DNA of 12,360 nucleotides from Cyanobacteria bacterium UBA9579 (GTDB lineage: Bacteria > Cyanobacteriota > Vampirovibrionia > Gastranaerophilales > UBA9579), in contig DNSU01000054.1 in the NCBI GenBank assembly GCA_003499585.1, forward strand, positions 1 through 12,360. Direction: 5' to 3'. Position 1 is the stretch's first letter; the number at the start of each line of letters is the position of its first letter. A program made the position numbers and the translations under genes. Positions 6,882 to 12,360 of the stretch are shown here, piece by piece. Under the pieces are notes generated by a model. That model was not told where the DNA came from and ran no database searches. It saw nothing but the letters and a program-made list of their open reading frames with translations.

Positions 6882-6899
6882 ATAAATATTAATATTTAT
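6882..6899. repeat. 18-bp A/T-only perfect palindrome upstream of the peptidase gene
   Basis: ATAAATATTAATATTTAT is a perfect 9+9 dyad about 85 bp before the peptidase start, downstream of its candidate promoter. It could bind a dimeric regulator or form a hairpin in the leader. It has no G or C, so chance or intrinsic low complexity is a real alternative. Confidence 0.25.
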
Positions 6900-6931
6900 A
6901 TTCCACTAAATTATTGGTTGTAAAAATGTGG

Positions 6932-6959
6932 CTAATAATACTAACTCAAAAATTGACAA
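6932..6959 (-). promoter_or_regulatory. Candidate promoter for the metallopeptidase gene
   Basis: On minus, TTGTCA (6959-6954, 5 of 6) is followed after 16 bp by TATTAG (6937-6932, 4 of 6). It would give a leader of about 130 nt holding the 18-bp palindrome. This is the best pair in the 6797-7010 gap, but it is not strong. Confidence 0.3.
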
Positions 6960-7010
6960 GAATGATTGAAGGCTTGAAAATACCTTCTGTTTTTCGTACA
7001 AGCACTCAAA

Positions 7011-7043
7011 ATAAATAAAACACGCCCCTATTTGAGGCGTGTT
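7011..7043 (-). terminator. Intrinsic terminator of the methyltransferase gene
   Basis: On minus, AACACGCC (7043-7036) pairs with GGCGTGTT (7026-7019) around a 9-nt loop. It is followed by a T-rich tract (T-T-T-T-A-T-T-T-A-T). It lies about 22 nt past the stop codon. This is the strongest terminator in the window and separates the methyltransferase from the peptidase gene. Confidence 0.85.
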
Positions 7044-7064
7044 AAAGTCGTGTTGAGCTATTAT

Positions 7065-7931
7065 CTACTTTTTCTGAAAGATAACTACATACTCATGTTT
7101 AAAGATATAAAATCCGCCGGCAAGTGCTCTGTATCTCCAGAGGTTACTTGTTCTGCCTTTTCCTTTTTCATTACCTTCTATATTTTTTACAATTATGGAT
7201 TTTGTTTTGAAGCCAACTTCATTCATCATTTGCATGCATTGGAAGCCAAGAGGAATCAGCTCACCTTTGGAATATTTATCACCAATGATTAAAGCTGCAT
7301 ATCTGCCACTTTCAAGACAATCATAACCATTTTGAGCAACAAGTTTAAACTGATCTAAAAATGCTTCTGTAGAACTACAGTTGGATAAATCGTCTTTTAG
7401 TTCACTAAATTTGATAATATCAGCATATGGCGGGTGTAATATTAATAGTTGAGCTTTTTCAGCATCCAATTTCTTTAGAGATCTATTGATTTTACCGACT
7501 ACATTAGCTGAAGAACTATCACCATTTACTACCTTAACAGATTCAACAAGCTGATCCGCAGTAAATTTTTCCTTTACATATTTAGCAAGGTCAGACTTTA
7601 ATTCAACGCCAATACATCTTCTACCCATATTCACGGCTTCAATAGCAGAGGTGCCTGAGCCTAAGAACATATCAAGAACTATATCATTAGGTTTTGTAAA
7701 TCTGGTATACAATTGATGCGCAATTTGAGGAATATAATTTCCATGATATTCAAACTTATGGCCGGATCCCTTTGCTCTTGACGGAAAATTCCACAGAGTA
7801 CCGGTTTCTATATGGTCATACTGTTTCCAGCTATTCAAATCTATATCATTATAAGGCTTTGTTTTTCTAACTGTATTGCCGCTTACTAGCTTTAATTCTA
7901 CCTTTTTAGGCGTACCACCATTTATAGCCAC
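7065..7931 (-). CDS. DNA amino-methyltransferase-like protein (N4-C/N6-A family), HPPY motif
   Basis: A 288-residue SAM-dependent methylase-like protein. A motif X-like block H-G-N-Y-I-P-Q (63-69) leads into motif I, D87-M-F-L-G-S-G-T (SAM-binding loop), then G-V-E acidic (108-110). Motif IV is L-H-P-P-Y at 165-169. The order X-I-IV is that of gamma/alpha-type amino-methyltransferases, and no separate target-recognition domain is evident. The catalytic tetrapeptide begins with His rather than Asp/Asn/Ser; I recall HPPY in a subfamily with the same A-x-I-I-K-[FY]-S context. The end has H-E-Y-V-V-I-F, also seen there. The start is GTG at 7931 with GGGGAG 9 nt upstream; the ATG at 7921 is out of frame. 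No restriction endonuclease is nearby, so it would be an orphan or regulatory methylase. An RNA substrate is not excluded. Confidence 0.78.
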   Translation of the reverse strand: MAINGGTPKKVELKLVSGNTVRKTKPYNDIDLNSWKQYDHIETGTLWNFPSRAKGSGHKFEYHGNYIPQIAHQLYTRFTKPNDIVLDMFLGSGTSAIEAVNMGRRCIGVELKSDLAKYVKEKFTADQLVESVKVVNGDSSSANVVGKINRSLKKLDAEKAQLLILHPPYADIIKFSELKDDLSNCSSTEAFLDQFKLVAQNGYDCLESGRYAALIIGDKYSKGELIPLGFQCMQMMNEVGFKTKSIIVKNIEGNEKGKGRTSNLWRYRALAGGFYIFKHEYVVIFQKK

Positions 7932-7940
7932 AAATCCACT

Positions 7941-7946
7941 CTCCCC
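7941..7946 (-). promoter_or_regulatory. Shine-Dalgarno deciding the GTG start of the methyltransferase
   Basis: GGGGAG on minus lies 9 nt before GTG 7931. It supports a non-ATG start here. No in-frame ATG exists near the N-terminus. Confidence 0.6.
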
Positions 7947-8133
7947 ATATTATGTCTCATAAACTTACGTGCTTAATATATATGAATTTGTAATTTATGT
8001 GATCATTACTATGGATGATTTTATTTGACTATTTCGAAAAAAATTTATCCAGAAAAACAGATTAATCCAAAATCATGCCCTTGCCTGATTCTCATGCAAT
8101 AAACAGTATTGGATTTTCCTGCTAGACTTTAAC

Positions 8134-8934
8134 TTACTTTGTTGAAACAAAGTATTTATTTAGCCAGTCAAGTATTATTTTTTGTGATTCAGGCTGGAAT
8201 TTAAGTAAATTTGTGCCATTTCCTCCATCAGGAAAAACTTTTAATTCCTTTATTCCCTGCGCATATTTAATTAATTCTGATGAACCTATATATGAAAATC
8301 TATCTTTTTTGCTTACCATAATTAGTACAGGGTTATTTCCGTATTCTGCCATAGGAATTCTGGTTTCAATGCCTTTATAACTAGTCGTTGGAGATAACAA
8401 TACAAGTGTTTTCACCGCCTTGTCATTTTTTCTGGCGGCGAGTATTGCTGCATTTGCACTTATATTTGATGCAACAATAGCTACTTTATTGATATTTATT
8501 TCAGGATATTGCTGTCTAATGGAATCTAATGCTGAACATATATCTTCAGGATATTTCTGGAAATCTTGATCACTAAAGTTCTGCCAGTACTTGCGTTTAC
8601 CTTTTTTGTTCATAATACTTTGCCCATGTCCTCTTAAGTCTAAAGCAAGTATTGCCATATCAGGATCAAGCTCTTTTACTTTTGCAGGAAAACCCTGCCA
8701 GTCAATTTTGCTTTTACCTAGAGAATGCAGGAATATAACTAATGGAACTTTGTTTTTCATAGAAGCTTTTTTAGGAACATCAAGTGAGCCAATAATATTA
8801 AAGCCGTCTTTTGCCTGATATTCAAATTCAACCGGCCCTTTAGCTTTTCTAGCCTCGGCAAAACAAGAGCAGCTAAAATATAGCACTGCCAAAAATACAA
8901 AATATAAAATTGTTTTATTTTTTAAGATACTCAT
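8134..8934 (-). CDS. Exported alpha/beta-hydrolase paralogue without Ser/His catalytic residues (probable pseudoenzyme)
   Basis: A 266-residue alpha/beta-hydrolase fold protein. Residues 1-28 look like a signal peptide (K-N-K, then a hydrophobic core ending near S-C-S-C-F-A-E-A); a lipoprotein-like Cys is possible but the lipobox is poor. The fold is clear from F-L-H-S-L-G (68-73), L-D-L-R-G-H-G-Q-S (98-106) and L-S-P-T-T-S-Y-K-G. It aligns along its length with the upstream gene product. At the nucleophile elbow that protein has G-A-S-I-G; here it is A-S-N157-I-S, so Ser becomes Asn and both glycines are lost. The catalytic His position is N239 (G-G-N-G) while Asp211 remains. The frame is intact over its full length, which argues for a binding or structural role rather than decay. 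Its ATG overlaps the upstream gene by 20 nt. No strong terminator follows; AATCCAA/TTGGATT arms lie in the gap. Confidence 0.8.
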   Translation of the reverse strand: MSILKNKTILYFVFLAVLYFSCSCFAEARKAKGPVEFEYQAKDGFNIIGSLDVPKKASMKNKVPLVIFLHSLGKSKIDWQGFPAKVKELDPDMAILALDLRGHGQSIMNKKGKRKYWQNFSDQDFQKYPEDICSALDSIRQQYPEININKVAIVASNISANAAILAARKNDKAVKTLVLLSPTTSYKGIETRIPMAEYGNNPVLIMVSKKDRFSYIGSSELIKYAQGIKELKVFPDGGNGTNLLKFQPESQKIILDWLNKYFVSTK

Positions 8935-9640
8935 CTAACCAGTCTACAATTTTCCGTTGTAAATCTTCTGATTTGTTCAAAAGATCGCTACCGTGTTCAC
9001 TATTTTTATATATTAACAAATTATGAGTTGTTTTTACTACTTCATTTAGTTGATTAGAGGATTTATACGCATAATCATCCTCACTTCCGACAGCTATTAA
9101 AACGGGTATTTTTAAATTTTTTGCAGGTTCAAGAGTTTCTAACCCCTTATAATTTATTCCAGGAGACAAGGCTATTAAAGTTTTAGCCTTATTTGGATAC
9201 CTTGATGCAACAATAATTGCACTGTTTGCCCCAATACTTGCTCCAGCTATACCTAGTCTATTGGGGTCAACAAATTTATCTTTGGAAATAAAATCTATTA
9301 AATCAGCTACATCTTCAGGAATTTTTTTCCAATCTTGTTCATTCATATTCTGATAAAACACTTCTTTGCCGTTTTTCATTCTGACACTTCTTCCATGTCC
9401 TCTTAAATCAACGTTACAAACAGCAAATCCATTATTTAAAAGAATTGAAATAAAGTTATTCCAGCTTGATCCGGTTTTCCCTAACATAGGTAACATTAGT
9501 ACTGTGGGATATTTACTTTCGATCTTTGGGGAATAAAACTGAACAGTCATATTCAACCCATCTCTGGATTCTACAGTAATTTCTCTGATGTTTACTTTGT
9601 TGGAAGCTATATCTGACCGTTCATCATTTAAAGCACACAT
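8915..9640 (-). CDS. Alpha/beta hydrolase (dienelactone hydrolase/esterase-like), catalytically complete
   Basis: A 241-residue soluble hydrolase with no signal peptide. Seen in order: a strand-rich N-terminus, M-L-P-M-L-G-K (oxyanion region, 48-55), V-D-L-R-G-H-G-R-S (77-85), and the nucleophile elbow G133-A-S135-I-G137. The acid Asp188 lies in G-S-E-D-D-Y and His216 in S-E-H-G-S. This is a full Ser-Asp-His triad. Substrate unknown; the small size and R-G-H-G-x-S motif suit carboxylesterases or dienelactone-hydrolase-like enzymes. GGGAGA lies 8 nt before the ATG. The gene starts 18 nt after the HD-protein stop and overlaps the exported paralogue by 20 nt, so all three are likely co-transcribed. 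The tandem pair arose by duplication. Confidence 0.85.
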   Translation of the reverse strand: MCALNDERSDIASNKVNIREITVESRDGLNMTVQFYSPKIESKYPTVLMLPMLGKTGSSWNNFISILLNNGFAVCNVDLRGHGRSVRMKNGKEVFYQNMNEQDWKKIPEDVADLIDFISKDKFVDPNRLGIAGASIGANSAIIVASRYPNKAKTLIALSPGINYKGLETLEPAKNLKIPVLIAVGSEDDYAYKSSNQLNEVVKTTHNLLIYKNSEHGSDLLNKSEDLQRKIVDWLDEYLKK

Positions 9641-9658
9641 TAATAAAATCTCCCGGGC

Positions 9659-10384
9659 TTATATTTTATGATTTTCATTTATGTATGTATTTGTAGTAAC
9701 CCTAATATGTTCAATATTTTGGCCTATTTTCTCACTAAAGAATGCTTCATTTTTTTTAACTGACTTAATATCTGCAATAGAAAGAATAGCCATTAAATTA
9801 ACCAGTCGGGCTCTTTTTAATAGTTGTGCAAGAGCCTCAGCATTAAAATGCATCTTATTAGAAGCTAGCAATCCAATTATTTGATGATTTTTTATCAGGA
9901 CATAAACATCATTTATAAAGTCTTCAGCAAAACCCAATCTGTATAAAATAGAACTTGCTGCCTCAGCCCCTTTTATGGGGTGCTGAGGATCAACTTCTTT
10001 CTCGTTTTTCTTAATATCGTGCAGTAAAGCTGTATACAAAAGCACTAATTTATCATATTTATTCAATGCTTTATATTCTTGTGTTTTTTGCATTTCTCTT
10101 ATAACAAGCAGGGTATGTACGCTCAAGTCATAATCATGTGTGGCATGCTGCTTACAGTCAATAAGCCTTTGCCATTCAGGGATAATCTCCAGCACAAGAT
10201 TCAACAGATTTGCCTGAACTTCAGGTAAAACAGAAAAATCAATTTCACCTTTATGCCTGAAACAGGAAATATTAAAATCCACATCTTCCCAATTAACTGA
10301 TAAAAGGGTTTCATTAAGTTTTCGGGTTTTATCAGTTAATTGAAAAAATAAATTTTCTAACTCTGTATCTCTAATATCCTGCAT
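9659..10384 (-). CDS. Stand-alone HD-domain phosphohydrolase, GlnD HD-like
   Basis: A 241-residue protein built around a metal-binding HD domain. The ligands appear in order (numbered from the ATG): H90 in Y-D-L-S-V-H, H122-D123 in A-L-L-H-D-I-K-K, H135 in H-P-I-K-G-A-E, H167 in K-N-H-Q, and D205 in S-I-A-D-I-K. Spacing and context resemble the HD domain of the PII uridylyltransferase/uridylyl-removing enzyme GlnD, but the nucleotidyltransferase and ACT domains are absent. The N-terminal ~80 residues are unassigned. Plausible activities are phosphodiester or nucleotidyl hydrolysis; the substrate is unknown. ATG 10384 is taken as start; TTG at 10396, with A-G-A-A-G upstream, is an alternative adding four residues. 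It is the first gene of a three-gene operon with the two hydrolases. Confidence 0.78.
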   Translation of the reverse strand: MQDIRDTELENLFFQLTDKTRKLNETLLSVNWEDVDFNISCFRHKGEIDFSVLPEVQANLLNLVLEIIPEWQRLIDCKQHATHDYDLSVHTLLVIREMQKTQEYKALNKYDKLVLLYTALLHDIKKNEKEVDPQHPIKGAEAASSILYRLGFAEDFINDVYVLIKNHQIIGLLASNKMHFNAEALAQLLKRARLVNLMAILSIADIKSVKKNEAFFSEKIGQNIEHIRVTTNTYINENHKI

Positions 10385-10412
10385 AATACAACTCAAAAAT
10401 TACTTCTATTTA

Positions 10413-10421
10413 ATTTTACCA
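10413..10421 (-). promoter_or_regulatory. Extended -10 promoter for the HD/hydrolase operon
   Basis: TGGTAAAAT on minus is a TGn extended -10 with TAAAAT. It stands about 30 nt upstream of the HD gene start. No -35 is visible, as in the ahcY promoter. The leader would be about 20-25 nt. Confidence 0.45.
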
Positions 10422-10513
10422 GAAATATACAAATTTTCCTGTTACCAGAGAATCTTATATTGCAGGATTATTAGTTTTTGCCAGTGGCATATCTGATTCT
10501 GATAATTTCATTA

Positions 10514-11920
10514 TTAATCTTCAGCAAGTCTTGCATGCCCTAATGCCAAGACAGCTTCAGGAGAAGTTAAATTATTATATTCTTCTTCAGAAACATACCC
10601 TTTTTTCACTATGTACTCTTTTACTGACATATCTGCAGTTTCAAGCTCTTTAGCTATCAGGGATACTTTTTTATATCCAAGCACAGGAACTAAAGCCGTT
10701 AATGCTGCATAACTATTCTCAACCTGCCTTTGTATATTATCTCGATTGGCAACAATCCCATTTATACACTTTTCTCTAAAAGTTTTATTTGCATTAATCA
10801 GTAATGTCAAAGATTCCAGTAAAGAAAATGCTACTAAAGGAATATTCTGATTCAATTCAAATTGCCCTCCAGCCACACATTGATTGATTATTACATTATT
10901 TCCAAGAACTCTCATGCCAACTTGTGCTACGGCTTCAGGAATAACCGGATTAACTTTTCCGGGCATTATTGATGAACCTACCTGGACAGGAGGGAGTTTA
11001 ATCTCAGCTAAGCCTGCTTGAGGGCCAGAATTCATCAATCTTAAGTCATTCGCTATCTTGATTAAATTTGTGGCATGGGCATTTAAAATTCCGCTAACTT
11101 CACTAAATACATCAAGATTTTGAGTATTTTCCACAAGATTTTCTGCCCTTGCAAGTCCTAAACCTGTTTGCTCTCTTAATTTTTCAATTACTCCGAATAT
11201 AAATTTTCTTGGAGCACACAGACCTGTTCCAACAGCAGTTCCACCGATATTAACTACTCTAAGTCTTTCTTCGCACTTATAAATTCTCCACCTGTCTCTT
11301 GAAACAGTTTCAGCGTAGGCAGAAAACTCCTTACCAAGAGTAATTAATACAGCATCCATCAACTGGGTTCTTCCAACTTTAACAATATCGGCAAATTCTC
11401 TTTCCTTGTTCTGCAAGCTTTCTTGAAGGGCAATAACTTCTTTTTCAAGTTTTTGTAAAAGGAAAATCGATGCAATTTTAAGAGCAGTCGGATAAACATC
11501 ATTTGTAGACTGATATAAATTAATATCTTCCACAGGATCAATGCAACTATAGTTCCCTTTTTCTTCTCCAATTAACTCAAGAGCACGATTAGCTATGACC
11601 TCATTAATATTCATATTGGTAGAAGTTCCTGCGCCACCTTGAATTGGGTCAATTATTATTTGATCATTCAATCTGCCTTCAATTAATTCCTCGCATGCCT
11701 GTAAAATAGCATTGGTTTTATTTTCAGGCCATTTGCCTATTTCTTTAATAGTAAGTATACAAGCCAATTTGACATATCCTAATGCTTTTATAAGCTCATT
11801 ATTAATCTTATAATCAGACATTTTAAAGTTCTCAGCAGCTCTATATGTATGGGTTCCCCAGTATACATCTTGAGGAATTTTTACTGCACCTAAAAAATCA
11901 ACTTCTTCTCTAAATTGCAT
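10514..11920 (-). CDS. aspA: Aspartate ammonia-lyase
   Basis: A 468-residue enzyme of the fumarase/aspartase superfamily, full typical length. It deaminates L-aspartate reversibly to fumarate and ammonia, in the cytosol as a homotetramer. Seen: G-A-G-T-S-T-N-M-N (96-104), S-T-N-D-V-Y-P-T-A (138-146), and the superfamily signature G-S-S-I-M-P-G-K-V-N-P (315-325) with the catalytic serine loop. G-R-T-Q-L-M-D-A (183-190) carries Gln where class II fumarases have His, and this separates it from FumC. A purine stretch (G-A-A-A-G) precedes the ATG by 7 nt. The 130-bp gap after it shows no strong terminator, only a short TGCCA/TGGCA dyad (10479-10489). It probably supplies fumarate and ammonia from aspartate in an anaerobic metabolism; that use is inferred. 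Confidence 0.93.
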   Translation of the reverse strand: MQFREEVDFLGAVKIPQDVYWGTHTYRAAENFKMSDYKINNELIKALGYVKLACILTIKEIGKWPENKTNAILQACEELIEGRLNDQIIIDPIQGGAGTSTNMNINEVIANRALELIGEEKGNYSCIDPVEDINLYQSTNDVYPTALKIASIFLLQKLEKEVIALQESLQNKEREFADIVKVGRTQLMDAVLITLGKEFSAYAETVSRDRWRIYKCEERLRVVNIGGTAVGTGLCAPRKFIFGVIEKLREQTGLGLARAENLVENTQNLDVFSEVSGILNAHATNLIKIANDLRLMNSGPQAGLAEIKLPPVQVGSSIMPGKVNPVIPEAVAQVGMRVLGNNVIINQCVAGGQFELNQNIPLVAFSLLESLTLLINANKTFREKCINGIVANRDNIQRQVENSYAALTALVPVLGYKKVSLIAKELETADMSVKEYIVKKGYVSEEEYNNLTSPEAVLALGHARLAED

Positions 11921-12010
11921 TTTTATACTTTCATATTTTTGATGGGTTGAATTACTATTATTATCATAATAAAAATATCTTTTTTTAAAATATTATATTT
12001 ATTTTTAATA

Positions 12011-12226
12011 CTATGCGTTTAAATTAATTCTTTCAGCAGTTTTTCCAAGCTCAATCATTTTCTTTTCAAGATTTACAAATGCAGTACCTGCGTCTTTTTC
12101 AGTAATTTCCTTGCAAATGCGGCTGCTGTTTATACCTTCTTTTACAAAATCATAAGTTTTCTTGTCTTCGCCGGTTATGAATAAGCCTTCATATTTATCA
12201 GCCTGTGGATCTCGCTTCCAAGCCAT
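12011..12226 (-). CDS. Small protein; probably the C-terminal part of a frame-split gene
   Basis: A 71-residue, charged, cytosolic open frame (begins M-A-W-K-R-D-P, ends K-T-A-E-R-I-N-L-N-A) with helical character and no family I recognise. An in-frame TAA lies 12 nt upstream of its ATG, and only a weak purine site (T-A-A-G-A) precedes it. The overlapping frame at 12175-12330 supplies a plausible N-terminus. One extra T in the T4 run at 12229-12232 (A run on plus) would join the two into a single ~106-residue protein. It could instead be an independent small gene. A 90-bp, very AT-rich gap separates it from aspA. Confidence 0.5.
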   Translation of the reverse strand: MAWKRDPQADKYEGLFITGEDKKTYDFVKEGINSSRICKEITEKDAGTAFVNLEKKMIELGKTAERINLNA

Positions 12227-12330
12227 AGAAAATTCTTACTGTTCATTGCTCTATCTTCTAAAGTTCTTAAGATTTTCTCATTTGCTTTTGATGTTTCTAC
12301 AACAAAAGCTTTTCCAAATGAAATATTCAT
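12175..12330 (-). pseudogene. N-terminal fragment (51-codon frame) of the frame-split small gene
   Basis: The frame begins M-N-I-S-F-G-K-A-F-V-V-E-T-S and runs to M-N-S-K-N-F before entering the region shared with the 71-residue frame. It then reads different, less plausible sequence to a TAA at 12175. The N-I-S-F-G-K opening is a style I associate with short proteins of gut Melainabacteria. An in-frame TAA lies just upstream of the ATG, and no clear Shine-Dalgarno is present. Together with the frame at 12011-12226 it looks like one gene with a 1-nt deletion, or a sequencing error in the homopolymer. Confidence 0.45.
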
Positions 12331-12360
12331 ATTTTAAAGAAGCTATCTGAAAAGTAATAA

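Noticed and set aside
6953..6981. Plus-strand TTGACA with a -10 17 bp later
   Set aside because: The -35 is perfect but the -10 (GAAAAT) is poor. The transcript would only run into the methyltransferase terminator, which lacks a T tail in that direction.
7032..7292. Plus-strand 86-residue open frame
   Set aside because: It lies antisense to the end of the well-supported methyltransferase gene and spans its terminator. Its composition is not protein-like.
7932..8133. Possible RNA element or terminator between the exported hydrolase and the methyltransferase
   Set aside because: Only a 7-bp AATCCAA/TTGGATT pair far apart and a weak promoter-like TATATT were found. Nothing is strong enough to annotate.
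10441..10500. AGAATC/GATTCT and TGCCA/TGGCA dyads as a terminator for aspA
   Set aside because: The first has a ~40-nt loop, and the second has a 1-nt loop with an A tract rather than a T tract on the relevant strand.
10514..11920. Class II fumarase (fumC) as an alternative for aspA
   Set aside because: G-R-T-Q replaces the fumarase G-R-T-H, and the context of the signature loop (G-S-S-I-M-P-G-K-V-N-P-V-I-P-E) matches aspartases.

Overview
The window is AT-rich, gene-dense bacterial DNA. Its features fit an uncultured gut-type cyanobacterial sister lineage (Melainabacteria/Vampirovibrionia, Gastranaerophilales-like). This assignment is inference. It rests on the base composition, the exported protein built from RL-RLE/VF repeats, short proteins opening with N-I-S-F-G-K-A, and a cytosolic metallopeptidase with a Asn/Lys-rich N-terminus. 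There is no phage, transposon, CRISPR array, tRNA or rRNA in the window, and no gene-free stretch longer than 300 bases.

Left part (1-3632). The 5' end of ahcY (S-adenosylhomocysteine hydrolase) runs off the left edge on the minus strand. It is divergent from a three-gene plus-strand operon with overlapping ends: a FliA/WhiG-type alternative sigma factor, then two proteins of unknown function. A separately promoted gene follows. It encodes an exported protein with three ~50-residue repeats and a C-terminal hydrophobic anchor, and a 16-bp perfect palindrome lies in its leader.

Middle part (3645-7931), all genes on the minus strand. These are a DegT-family PLP sugar aminotransferase, an M3-like gluzincin oligopeptidase and a solitary DNA amino-methyltransferase-like protein with HPPY at its catalytic motif. 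The 239-bp gap between aminotransferase and peptidase has a good plus-strand promoter followed by two mutually exclusive hairpins, the second a terminator. It may be a small RNA of about 100 nt.

Right part (8134-12330), minus strand. An apparent three-gene operon reads HD-domain protein (resembling the HD domain of GlnD), then a soluble alpha/beta hydrolase with an intact triad, then an exported paralogue that has lost both the catalytic Ser and the His. Upstream lies aspA (aspartate ammonia-lyase). At the right edge is a short gene whose N- and C-terminal halves are in different frames, probably split by a 1-nt loss in a T run.

Working picture: mostly housekeeping and nitrogen metabolism (aspA, GlnD-like HD) plus regulatory and envelope genes. 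The points most worth a second look are the enzyme/pseudoenzyme hydrolase pair, the candidate RNA at 4874-4978, the sigma-factor operon with two unknown partners, and the stand-alone GlnD-like HD protein.
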